NCBI GenBank assembly: GCA_021160945.1
Contig: JAGHBQ010000048.1
Span: 1 to 8,869, forward strand
Origin: Thermoplasmata archaeon
GTDB taxonomy: Archaea > Thermoplasmatota > Thermoplasmata > Thermoplasmatales > Aciduliprofundaceae
DNA length: 8,869 nucleotides
Reading direction: 5' to 3'
The notes beneath the pieces were generated by a model, which saw nothing but the letters and a program-made list of their open reading frames with translations, was not told the DNA's origin and searched no databases. Both the position numbers and the translations under genes were made by a program. Shown here piece by piece: positions 1-6,078 of the stretch (position 1 is the first letter of the stretch; every line of letters starts with the position of its first letter).

Positions 1-467
1 AGATGGGAGTGATGAAAAATGGTCGAATAGTTCAGATGGGAAGTGTGGATGAGGTATTCGCCAACCCTCTGGATGATTTTGTTGCAAAATTTCTCGGTTC
101 AACCAATATCTTAGAGGGAGTGGTGAGTGGAACTGTAGGAGCTGTTACAGAAATCACAGTAAACGGCGCGAAAATTTACACATCAGATCCTGCAGAACTT
201 CACAGCAAAGTTCTGCTTTCAATCAGACCCGAAGATATCGTTATTTCTCTTACACCTCCTTCCACCTCGCAACGCAATGTTCTGAGAGGTAAAATAGAGA
301 AGATGAGAAAAGAAGGGCATATGGTATGGATCACATTCTCAAAAGGAACTCTGAGTCTTCGTGTGATACTCACGCCCAACGCCGTGGAATCTCTACATCT
401 TTCCACTGGAAAAGAGGTATACGCATCGTTCAAGGCCACAGCAACAAAAATAGTAAGAAAAGTATAG
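1..467 (+). CDS. ABC transporter ATP-binding protein, C-terminal part with TOBE domain (tungstate/molybdate type), 5' truncated
   Basis: This is the 3' end of a cytoplasmic ATPase that would power an oxyanion importer. The first complete codon is at 3, and its ATG is probably internal: MKNGRIVQMGSVDEVFANP is the segment that closes the nucleotide-binding domain of sugar/spermidine/molybdate-type ATPases, after the H-loop. The Walker A, signature and Walker B motifs lie upstream of the window. Visible residues 28-36 (AKFLGSTNI) are the usual linker, 74-78 (IRPED) is a hallmark of this subfamily, and roughly 92-154 form a TOBE/MOP-like regulatory fold. Family knowledge places such proteins as ModC, WtpC or TupC; the metal-oxyanion specificity is inferred, because the permease and binding protein are not visible. 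A polyol/sugar-type ATPase is the main alternative. The gene ends at TAG 465-467 and is followed by a hairpin/T-tract. Confidence 0.8.
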   Translation, partial: MGVMKNGRIVQMGSVDEVFANPLDDFVAKFLGSTNILEGVVSGTVGAVTEITVNGAKIYTSDPAELHSKVLLSIRPEDIVISLTPPSTSQRNVLRGKIEKMRKEGHMVWITFSKGTLSLRVILTPNAVESLHLSTGKEVYASFKATATKIVRKV

Positions 468-511
468 CCCGCCTCCGGGGCTCCTCCTCATTTTTTCAGA
501 GGAGACCAGCC
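466..511 (+). terminator. Probable transcription terminator with two overlapping hairpins and a T6 tract
   Basis: Right after the transporter stop codon, AGCCC (466-470) can pair with GGGCT (478-482), followed by a pyrimidine run and TTTTTT at 491-496. A second, mutually exclusive fold pairs GGCT (479-482) with AGCC (508-511) and CTCCTC (484-489) with GAGGAG (499-504), leaving the T6 in the loop. Archaeal termination depends mainly on T-rich tracts, so the T6 is the key part. The structures are seen in the sequence; the function is inferred. Confidence 0.5.
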
Positions 512-540
512 AGGTGGGCAAGTATATAACCATAGGGAAG

Positions 541-550
541 ATTTAAATTT
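541..550 (+). promoter_or_regulatory. TATA box for the 570-1118 gene (leaderless promoter)
   Basis: ATTTAAATTT is centred about 25 bases before the ATG at 570, so transcription should begin at or next to the start codon. No Shine-Dalgarno sequence lies between box and ATG. A second TATA-like stretch (TATATAAC, 524-531) lies further upstream and could give a short leader instead. Confidence 0.55.
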
Positions 551-569
551 TTCTCATCTATTCCCTGAT

Positions 570-1118
570 ATGAAACTTTATACCCTCGTAGATGTGCTGC
601 TATTCATCCTTGTATTTGTTGACCTTGTGCTCTACTATCCCGAGTTTCTGAAAGGTCGTGTACCGTCGGAATTTATAATTATCCTCGTACTTATCACCAT
701 AGGATATTTTATGGCTCTAAATGCACTTAATCAGAGAACAAAGAAAATTTTTGAAAGAGTATCCTCTCGCCTCGGATGCAAATTCACTGATTTGGGCTTT
801 TTAACACTGAAGTATAGAATTACATGTGATGACATGGAGATTGATGGGACGCTTCGCTCAACATATCTTCCAGAATCTCTGCATATCAAATTTAATGGAA
901 AGTTCAAAGATGCTATATTCAGAGGAAAAGATAGAGTTTCAAAAGAATTCACGGATAAGCTTGCAAAGCTGGGAATAAAATATGGTGTAAGAATAAATGA
1001 TGCCTATCTCTCTTCCACAATAGGGGAAATCCTGCTCACAAAGATACCGGGTAAAGAGGATAATCTTGTGAATCTTCTGAATGAGCTTAGAGAATGCTTT
1101 ACAGAATTCAAGGAATGA
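570..1118 (+). CDS. Hypothetical protein with two N-terminal membrane segments
   Basis: I do not recognise this 182-residue protein. Hydrophobic stretches at about residues 5-24 and 34-51 should form a membrane hairpin with a short loop between them (YYPEFLKGRVPSE). Residues 52-182 are soluble-looking: a basic linker (QRTKKIFERV), then alternating beta-like segments (77-118) and a charged helical C-terminus (161-182). There are only two cysteines in the soluble part (70, 86), so it does not look like a metal-cluster protein. The ATG at 570 fits a leaderless transcript from the TATA box at 541-550. It is separated from the upstream transporter gene by a terminator, so it is probably transcribed alone. 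Its last 11 bases overlap the end of the convergent radical SAM gene. A membrane-anchored protein of unknown role is as far as the sequence goes. Confidence 0.7.
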   Translation: MKLYTLVDVLLFILVFVDLVLYYPEFLKGRVPSEFIIILVLITIGYFMALNALNQRTKKIFERVSSRLGCKFTDLGFLTLKYRITCDDMEIDGTLRSTYLPESLHIKFNGKFKDAIFRGKDRVSKEFTDKLAKLGIKYGVRINDAYLSSTIGEILLTKIPGKEDNLVNLLNELRECFTEFKE

Positions 1119-2178
1119 TTTCCGTGGTGTTGTTGAAGGACGGGTAAAAGAAATCTTCCCTTCGGAAGATTCCCTCTTGGATTAGGATCTCCACAACTTC
1201 TCTCGCTCTTTCCATCTCGTTTACAATATGCCTTACAGTTCCGCATATCTTCGTAAAACCATTCTCACCCCAGAGCCGCTCTTTATTGGCGAAGAGGCAG
1301 CGGCCACCACATATGGGATATATGTCGCAGGATTTGCAAGGCTCTTCCACATCCACGGAATTGCACAGCTCTTCTGGCCCCCTGGACCATATATCGCCAA
1401 GTTCGTTCCATTCAAATTCTCCCCCTATAGGACATGCGAGTATCCTCCCATCTGTGGCTATGGCAAATGCATCCCGGCCCGCACCGCAGGGGAGCCCCTC
1501 TCCGCCAAATAGCATTCTTTTAATTATTCCGAGAAATGGTACTATCCCAAGAATTTTTCCTCTCTTCAGGTTCTCTATCCAAAGACCCGCAAGTCTTGTT
1601 ATGCCTAGATTGTAGGAATGGTGAACCCAAGAATCAAAATCGTGCCAGGAACCCTCAGGGGACCATACAACGTTCAACTGCCAGTGCACATGATCAAAGG
1701 GTAGAGAGAGAAGATGTGTGACCTCCTCATAAATATCCGATTCTTCGCTAACGGCCATCCTCGCGATGATGTCCCCGCCATAGTGGGGCCTTATTTTTCT
1801 TACCTTATCAACAACCATTCTGTACACTCTATGACCGCGATAATAATCTGTGATTTTCTCCCTGCCATCTATGGATACGAGAATTGCGTCAAGACGATTG
1901 AGATAACTGAGAGGAATCTTGTCCAGAAAGAAGCCATTTGTTTGAATCACGAATCTCTTGGCTGGGAGCGAATCCATCATCCTGAGCATGAGGGGGATTC
2001 GCAGTAGAGGCTCTCCTCCATAGAAGGCAACAACGGCATCAGTGTCCTTCTCAATGAATCTCCTCAAATCCTCGATTTTGTACTGAACTTCGCGGGGCAT
2101 TACCTCCTCAGGTATTGTGCCACCGCAGTAACGGCAGCGGAGATTGCAGACTCCAGTGAGGAAGATTATGTAGAGCAT
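1108..2178 (-). CDS. Radical SAM/SPASM enzyme, putative peptide-modifying (AF0577-like family)
   Basis: This 356-residue cytoplasmic enzyme should cleave S-adenosylmethionine at a [4Fe-4S] cluster to start radical chemistry on a peptide or protein. The cluster motif is CNLRCRYC (C11, C15, C18). GGEPLL (54-59) is the SAM-binding GGE motif and VSIDG (101-105) a further core strand. The C-terminus carries a complete SPASM pattern for auxiliary Fe-S clusters: C231, then G244-X4-C249, then C281-X2-C284-X5-C290-X3-C294, then C312. The N-terminus MLYIIFLTGVCNLRCRYCGG resembles the archaeal family modelled as a putative peptide-modifying enzyme (AF0577-type); that match is from memory. Its substrate is unknown, and no short precursor-like gene is apparent nearby. 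It lies 31 bp downstream of the DUF998 gene but has its own TATA box, giving a leaderless start. An anaerobic sulfatase-maturase-like enzyme is a less likely alternative. Confidence 0.85.
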   Translation of the reverse strand: MLYIIFLTGVCNLRCRYCGGTIPEEVMPREVQYKIEDLRRFIEKDTDAVVAFYGGEPLLRIPLMLRMMDSLPAKRFVIQTNGFFLDKIPLSYLNRLDAILVSIDGREKITDYYRGHRVYRMVVDKVRKIRPHYGGDIIARMAVSEESDIYEEVTHLLSLPFDHVHWQLNVVWSPEGSWHDFDSWVHHSYNLGITRLAGLWIENLKRGKILGIVPFLGIIKRMLFGGEGLPCGAGRDAFAIATDGRILACPIGGEFEWNELGDIWSRGPEELCNSVDVEEPCKSCDIYPICGGRCLFANKERLWGENGFTKICGTVRHIVNEMERAREVVEILIQEGIFRREDFFYPSFNNTTEIIP

Positions 2179-2198
2179 TGATGGATGAAAGATTTGAA

Positions 2199-2210
2199 GA
2201 ATTTAAACTT
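2199..2210 (-). promoter_or_regulatory. TATA box for the radical SAM gene
   Basis: On the minus strand, AAGTTTAAATTC is centred about 27 bases before the ATG (2178). It overlaps the stop codon of the upstream DUF998 gene by one base. No Shine-Dalgarno sequence follows, so a leaderless mRNA is predicted. The gene may also be read through from upstream. Confidence 0.5.
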
Positions 2211-2809
2211 TAGAGCATTGAAGATATAGCCTTTTTCCATAGAAGGGCAACATACATCCATAGTGATAATGCAATTACGCCAGTGAATTCGGGTATGGCC
2301 ACTCCTTTAAATATTCTGAATTGGAGCTCTACAATTATCCATCCCATAATGTAGAGCAAAACAGTGAATACTCCAAAGTGTCTTGTTTCTCTCTCAAGCA
2401 GTGCGGATATGCCTATAATCAGCATTCCAAGACTTCCAAGGAAAAAGAATCCCCAGCTCACATAGTAATGCGGCTCGAATCCCAGAATGCTGGCTTCCTC
2501 CGGAAATACCCCTATCAGGAAGAGGGATATGGCCCCTAAAATAAAGATTCCTGCCCCTGCTTTTGCAATCTTAGATTTCAACTCCATAAATAGGAATATT
2601 AGGAAATAAGTTATGCAGGCTCCTGCAATCATAAGAGTTATATTGAGAACATAGGGATGATTTACCCATGCTTCCTTAATATTTCCAAGGTCACTTATGG
2701 CATTATCTGTGAGAGACCACCAGGATGAATTGAGGTATATTGCTATCAATATGCCCACAATTCCTATCCAGGGAGATAGAAGAGCAGCATAAATCTGGCT
2801 CTTTTTCAT
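2210..2809 (-). CDS. DUF998-like six-helix integral membrane protein
   Basis: This 199-residue protein has about six hydrophobic helices, at roughly 8-26, 53-75, 82-101, 115-136, 144-163 and 171-191, with few charged residues within them. The first loop holds WWSLTDNAISDLG (30-42), close to the conserved segment after helix 1 in the DUF998 family, and helix 6 begins with EFTGVIALSLWMY. The family has no established biochemical function, so none is claimed. There is no signal peptide apart from the first helix, and length matches the family. The ATG at 2809 lies 13 bp after the tmk stop codon, so the pair is probably co-transcribed. A weak TATA-like element inside the tmk end could also drive it. 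An alternative reading is an unclassified membrane protein of similar topology. Confidence 0.75.
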   Translation of the reverse strand: MKKSQIYAALLSPWIGIVGILIAIYLNSSWWSLTDNAISDLGNIKEAWVNHPYVLNITLMIAGACITYFLIFLFMELKSKIAKAGAGIFILGAISLFLIGVFPEEASILGFEPHYYVSWGFFFLGSLGMLIIGISALLERETRHFGVFTVLLYIMGWIIVELQFRIFKGVAIPEFTGVIALSLWMYVALLWKKAISSML

Positions 2810-2822
2810 AAAGCTTCTAATC

Positions 2823-3425
2823 TCATGGTATTATATCAAATTTTCTTAGAATTTCTTTTACTTTTTCAAAAACAGCTTCAATGGAAGTATCGCTATCCAC
2901 GATCTCAAAACCATATTTTTCTGCCAGATAAACATATATCTTTTGCACTCTTTCCAGAAATTCCCTTCTCTCAAAGCTCTCTCTCCTCTCTCTATTTTTT
3001 ATTCTTCCAATTCCTCTTAGAGGTGATGTGGTTAGAAGTATCACTACATCAGGATCAAGGCGAATGGGAGAATAGATCGTTTCCAGCCATTTCAGTGCTT
3101 TTTCAAGTCCCATAGATGGAGATAATTGAGCACCCTGATAGGCATAGGTGGAGTAAATGTATCTATCACATATTACTATCTCACCCCTTTCAATATGCTT
3201 CTTTATCTCTCTAATATGCTCTGCCCTGTCTGCAAAAAAGAGAAATGCCTGAGTAAAAGGGTTCTTCTCCTCCTTTATTCCTCTCCTCACAGCCTCACCC
3301 AGCCAAGTCCTGGTGGGCTCCTCCGTGAGAAATATCTTATAGCCATGAGATTTCAATTCATTTGCAACCATACTCGCTATCGTGGTCTTTCCGCTGCCAT
3401 CTATCCCCTCGAACACTATAAACAT
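2823..3425 (-). CDS. tmk: Thymidylate kinase (dTMP kinase)
   Basis: The enzyme phosphorylates dTMP to dTDP with ATP in the cytoplasm, the step shared by the de novo and salvage routes to dTTP. The 200 residues match the usual family length. Visible motifs in order are: P-loop GIDGSGKTT (7-15); EEPT (35-38); FFADRAEH (63-70), which contributes to dTMP binding; and CDRYIYSTYAYQGAQ (86-100), with the DRY signature and substrate-binding segment. The arginine-rich lid RIKNRERRESFERREF (141-156) closes over ATP. The ATG at 3425 sits immediately before the conserved first strand (MFIVFEGIDG) and about 28 bases after a TATA box, so a leaderless start fits. It is transcribed divergently from HPS-RraA and is followed by the DUF998 gene after 13 bp. 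Confidence 0.95.
   Translation of the reverse strand: MFIVFEGIDGSGKTTIASMVANELKSHGYKIFLTEEPTRTWLGEAVRRGIKEEKNPFTQAFLFFADRAEHIREIKKHIERGEIVICDRYIYSTYAYQGAQLSPSMGLEKALKWLETIYSPIRLDPDVVILLTTSPLRGIGRIKNRERRESFERREFLERVQKIYVYLAEKYGFEIVDSDTSIEAVFEKVKEILRKFDIIP
2829..2840 (-). promoter_or_regulatory. Possible internal TATA box for the DUF998 gene
   Basis: On the minus strand, TTTGATATAATA lies inside the last codons of tmk, centred about 26 bases before the DUF998 ATG. This is the same spacing as at the other leaderless starts here, and no good Shine-Dalgarno sequence precedes the ATG. The region is AT-rich, so a chance match is quite possible. Confidence 0.3.
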
Positions 3426-3446
3426 AATGCCTAATCTGCGGAAAGG

Positions 3447-3460
3447 TATTTAACTTTATA
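3447..3460 (-). promoter_or_regulatory. TATA box of tmk
   Basis: On the minus strand, TATAAAGTTAAATA is centred about 28 bases before the tmk ATG. No Shine-Dalgarno sequence lies between, so a leaderless transcript is predicted. An inverted repeat abuts its upstream edge, where the TFB-recognition element would sit. Confidence 0.55.
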
Positions 3461-3473
3461 GGGCGATTGCCCT
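3460..3473. repeat. Short inverted repeat next to the tmk TATA box (candidate operator)
   Basis: AGGGC-GATT-GCCCT is a perfect 5-bp inverted repeat with a 4-base spacer. It stands out as GC-rich in an otherwise AT-rich 139-bp divergent intergenic region. Its place directly upstream of the tmk TATA box would let a bound protein block TFB/TBP. The rest of the gap (3426-3564) contains the two promoters and no credible ORF. Confidence 0.35.
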
Positions 3474-3532
3474 TTATCTCAAGTAATGATGATGCGAAGT
3501 AAAAATAATAGCAAAGTTTGAAGATATGACAA

Positions 3533-3558
3533 TTTATTTAATCTAACAATGTATACCT
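3533..3558 (+). promoter_or_regulatory. Promoter of HPS-RraA: TATA box plus GTATACCT element
   Basis: TTTATTTA at 3533-3540 lies 25-32 bases before the ATG at 3565, giving a leaderless start. GTATACCT at 3551-3558 begins exactly 14 bases before the ATG, and the same 8-mer occupies the same position before feoA. No Shine-Dalgarno site is present. Confidence 0.5.
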
Positions 3559-3564
3559 CTTCCC

Positions 3565-4845
3565 ATGCCCATACTGCAAGTTGCCTTGGATTTTATGATT
3601 TTAGAACGAGCTATTAAGGCTGCGGAGGAGTCTCTGAGAGGTGGAGCGGACTGGCTTGAAGCGGGAACTCCCCTTATCAAGAGCGAAGGAATGAGAGCGA
3701 TAAGAGAGCTCAAAAGAAGGTTTCACCGTGTAACTGTAGCTGATTTAAAAACCATGGATGTTGGTCGTATTGAAGTTGAAATGGCGGCCAAGAGCGGTGC
3801 AGATATAATAACCGTTCTGGCTGTTGCCGACGACCCCACAATCCAAGATTCAATTAAGGCGGCGAGAAAGTACGGTGCCAAAATAATGGTTGATTTGATA
3901 AATCACCCAGATCCTGTTAAAAGGGCAAAAGAGGTGGAAAAGCTGGGTGCCGATTATCTGTGTGTGCATGTGGGCGTTGACCAGCAGATGATTGGTAAAA
4001 ATCCCCTGGAGATTTTAAGGGAAGTTGCAAAGAATGTAAATATACCTGTAGCTGCCGCCGGTGGAATAAATAGCGAGACTGCTGCAGACGTTGTGAAGCA
4101 CGGCGCTGAAATAGTAATAGTAGGTGGTGCTATTATCAAAGCACCTGATATAGAGAATGCCACAAGGAAAATAAAGGAGGCCATAGAAAAGGGCGTAAAG
4201 ATAGAGAGTGAGCTATATAAAAAATATGGGAAGGAGGAGCTTAGGGATGCATTTATGAAGGTATCAACGCCAAATTTAAGTGATGCGATGCACAGAAAGG
4301 GGGCCATAGGTGATTTCATAAAAATAGGCGATGGAAAGATTGTCGGAAGAGCCGTGACTGTAAGAACCTTGGATGGGGATTGGGCTAAACCTGTGGAGGC
4401 CATAGATTATGCCCAACCTGGAGATGTTATAGTTATAGATGCAGGCGATGGAAGAACTGCTGTATGGGGTGAGCTTGCCACCTGGAGCTGCAAAATGAAA
4501 GGAATTGCGGGTGTAGTTATATATGGAGCAGCCAGAGATGTTGATGAAATCAAAAAAATCGGCCTGCCAGTATTTGCCACACACATTGCGCCCAATGCTG
4601 GAGAACCAAAGGGATATGGAGAAATAGGAGTGGAGCTCAATATAAAGGGAGTAAAAATAAGACCTGGGGATTGGATAATAGGAGACGAAAGTGGAATAGC
4701 CGTTGTTCCTCAGGAGGATGCTGTGGAGATTGCAAATCGTGCTCTGGATGTTATGGAGCATGAAAATAGAATTAGAGGAGAGATCAAAAGCGGTAACACT
4801 CTATCGTCAGTTGTAAAGCTTGAGGAGTGGGAAGTAGAGAGATAA
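3565..4845 (+). CDS. Fusion protein: 3-hexulose-6-phosphate synthase + RraA-like (HMG/CHA aldolase-like) domain
   Basis: The 426-residue protein joins two cytoplasmic domains. Residues 1-210 are a TIM barrel of the orotidine-phosphate decarboxylase suprafamily, HPS branch (hps/hxlA-like). D9, E32, the D60-x-K62-xx-D65 motif and H135 fit the metal and substrate residues of HPS and keto-gulonate-phosphate decarboxylase; AAGGI (164-168) and VGGAI (186-190) are the phosphate-binding turns. In archaea lacking the oxidative pentose pathway this enzyme cleaves hexulose 6-phosphate to ribulose 5-phosphate and formaldehyde. Residues about 225-420 are RraA-like, with WGE (301-303) and GAARD (321-325). 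E303-X20-R324-D325 matches the acidic-X20-RD motif of RraA and HMG/CHA aldolases. Such fusions are often annotated as ribonuclease regulator, which is unlikely here; an aldolase or decarboxylase role is inferred. The start fits a leaderless transcript, and the aldolase/phosphatase gene follows after 49 bp. Confidence 0.88.
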   Translation: MPILQVALDFMILERAIKAAEESLRGGADWLEAGTPLIKSEGMRAIRELKRRFHRVTVADLKTMDVGRIEVEMAAKSGADIITVLAVADDPTIQDSIKAARKYGAKIMVDLINHPDPVKRAKEVEKLGADYLCVHVGVDQQMIGKNPLEILREVAKNVNIPVAAAGGINSETAADVVKHGAEIVIVGGAIIKAPDIENATRKIKEAIEKGVKIESELYKKYGKEELRDAFMKVSTPNLSDAMHRKGAIGDFIKIGDGKIVGRAVTVRTLDGDWAKPVEAIDYAQPGDVIVIDAGDGRTAVWGELATWSCKMKGIAGVVIYGAARDVDEIKKIGLPVFATHIAPNAGEPKGYGEIGVELNIKGVKIRPGDWIIGDESGIAVVPQEDAVEIANRALDVMEHENRIRGEIKSGNTLSSVVKLEEWEVER

Positions 4846-4856
4846 GATTTCGCAAC

Positions 4857-4891
4857 CTTTATATTTCTGGGTAAGATTTAGGTGCGGTGAG
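4857..4891 (+). promoter_or_regulatory. TATA box and Shine-Dalgarno site of the aldolase/phosphatase gene
   Basis: CTTTATAT (4857-4864) is centred about 34 bases before the ATG at 4895, further out than elsewhere in the window, so a leader of about 9 bases is expected. GGTGA at 4886-4890, four bases before the ATG, matches the archaeal anti-Shine-Dalgarno sequence and supports this start. The gene may have its own promoter as well as read-through from HPS-RraA. Confidence 0.45.
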
Positions 4892-4894
4892 AAA

Positions 4895-6013
4895 ATGAGT
4901 GAAAAAATAACCATAAGTTTGATTAAAGCGGATGTTGGAGGGTGGCCAGGTCATTCTTCTGTGCATCCAGATCTCATAGAGAAAGCCAAAGAGTGCCTGG
5001 AGAAAGCAAAGAATGAAGGTTTGCTTATAGATTACCATGTGACAGGAGTGGGAGATGACCTACAGCTCATAATGAGCCATCGCAGAGGAGTTGATAGCGA
5101 AGAGGTGCACAAACTTGCTTGGGATACATTTGTGGAAGCAACCAAAATAGCGAAAGAGTTGGGTTTATACGGCGCTGGCCAGGATCTTCTAAAAGATGCC
5201 TTCAGCGGAAATGTGAGGGGGATGGGCCCAGGCATAGCAGAGATGGAAATTACCCCAAGAAAATCGGAGCCAATAATAGCATTCATGATGGACAAGACAG
5301 AACCAGGTGCATTCAACTTGCCCATCTACAGAATGTTCGCAGATCCTTTCAATACGGCGGGTCTCGTAATTGATCCAAACATGCACGACGGCTTCATTTT
5401 TGAGGTATGGGACATAATGGAGCACAAGAAGGTTTTTATGAGCACACCCGAGGAAATGTACGATCTCCTTGCGTTGATAGGCGCAAAATCAAGATATGTA
5501 ATAAAGAGAGTGTATCCAAAAGAGAGCAATCCCAAATTAAAGGCGGATGAGCCTGTGGCAGTGATCAGCACAGAGAAACTCTTCCAGATAGCGGGTGAGT
5601 ACATAGGCAAGGATGACCCCGTTGCTCTTGTAAGGGCTCAAAGTGGTTGCCCTGCCCTCGGTGAAGTTCTTGAACCCTTTGCGTTCCCACATCTGGTCTC
5701 AGGATGGATGAGAGGCTCTCATAATGGCCCAATTATGCCTGTAGGGATAAAGCAGGCACACTGCACCCGCTTTGATGGCCCACCGAGAGTTGCTGCTCTT
5801 GGATTTCAGCTTGCCAATGGAAAGCTAGTGGGTCCTGTTGACCTCTTTGATGACCCCGCCTTCGATGAGACAAGAAAAACCGCTCAAATAATAGCGGATT
5901 ACATGCGCCGCCATGGACCCTTTGAACCGCACCGCCTGCCTCTGGAGGATATGGAGTACACTACACTTCCTAAGGTCCTTAAGAAACTTCAAGATAGATT
6001 TGAATCCCTCTAA
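4895..6013 (+). CDS. Fructose-1,6-bisphosphate aldolase/phosphatase (archaeal type, class V FBPase)
   Basis: This bifunctional, Mg2+-dependent cytoplasmic enzyme condenses dihydroxyacetone phosphate with glyceraldehyde 3-phosphate and dephosphorylates the product to fructose 6-phosphate, making gluconeogenesis one-way. The 372 residues match the family. Visible conserved segments are: KADVGGWPGHSSVHP (11-25); GDDLQLIMSH (53-62); YGAGQDLLKDAFSGNVRGMG (92-111); DKTEPGAFNLP (133-143); and GKDDPVALVRAQSG (238-251). Using the Sulfolobus tokodaii enzyme numbering from memory (Tyr229, Schiff-base Lys232, Tyr348) with a constant offset of seven, the equivalents here are Y236, K239 and Y355, all present, so the enzyme should be active in both half-reactions. 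It follows HPS-RraA in the same direction and ends at a T-rich terminator. The product feeds the isomerase/HPS route to pentoses. The ATG is supported by a GGTGA site. Confidence 0.96.
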   Translation: MSEKITISLIKADVGGWPGHSSVHPDLIEKAKECLEKAKNEGLLIDYHVTGVGDDLQLIMSHRRGVDSEEVHKLAWDTFVEATKIAKELGLYGAGQDLLKDAFSGNVRGMGPGIAEMEITPRKSEPIIAFMMDKTEPGAFNLPIYRMFADPFNTAGLVIDPNMHDGFIFEVWDIMEHKKVFMSTPEEMYDLLALIGAKSRYVIKRVYPKESNPKLKADEPVAVISTEKLFQIAGEYIGKDDPVALVRAQSGCPALGEVLEPFAFPHLVSGWMRGSHNGPIMPVGIKQAHCTRFDGPPRVAALGFQLANGKLVGPVDLFDDPAFDETRKTAQIIADYMRRHGPFEPHRLPLEDMEYTTLPKVLKKLQDRFESL

Positions 6014-6025
6014 CTTTTTTTCTTT
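6014..6025 (+). terminator. T-rich terminator after the aldolase/phosphatase gene
   Basis: A T7 run at 6015-6021, then CTTT, begins one base after the stop codon (6011-6013), with no strong hairpin. Such runs are typical intrinsic signals for archaeal RNA polymerase. It separates this gene from the feo operon. Confidence 0.55.
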
Positions 6026-6049
6026 ATTAGGTTGCCCAAAAATGTTTAG

Positions 6050-6078
6050 ATAAATTTAAATATTTATTTGGTATACCT
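6050..6078 (+). promoter_or_regulatory. Promoter of the feo operon: AT-rich TATA region plus GTATACCT element
   Basis: TTTAAATAT (6055-6063) lies 22-30 bases before the GTG at 6085. It sits inside an imperfect inverted repeat, ATAAAT (6050-6055) with ATTTAT (6062-6067). GTATACCT at 6071-6078 starts 14 bases before the GTG, and GGTATACC (6070-6077) is a perfect palindrome. There is no Shine-Dalgarno site, so a leaderless GTG start is predicted. Iron-dependent control through these repeats is a guess. Confidence 0.5.

Noticed and set aside
326..529. Plus-strand 67-codon frame overlapping the transporter gene end
   Set aside because: It is out of frame with the conserved TOBE domain and runs through the terminator; there is no start signal.
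1228..2007. Plus-strand frames of 61-109 codons within the radical SAM gene
   Set aside because: They overlap one another and the strongly supported minus-strand enzyme, with no TATA box or Shine-Dalgarno site. I also considered them as precursor peptides for the radical SAM enzyme, but nothing supports it.
2171..2221. 11-bp direct repeat TAGAGCATTGA at 2171 and 2211
   Set aside because: It arises from the start of the radical SAM gene and the end of the DUF998 gene both encoding Met-Leu-(Tyr/stop). There are only two copies with no mobile-element context, so it is probably chance.
3486..3521. Small frame ATGATGATG... (11 codons) in the divergent intergenic region
   Set aside because: It has no Shine-Dalgarno site or fitting promoter, and the length and composition fit chance in a promoter region.
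3954..4761. Long minus-strand reading frames (149 and 161 codons) opposite HPS-RraA
   Set aside because: They are antisense shadows of a well-conserved enzyme, overlap each other, have no start signals, and their translations show no recognisable domain.
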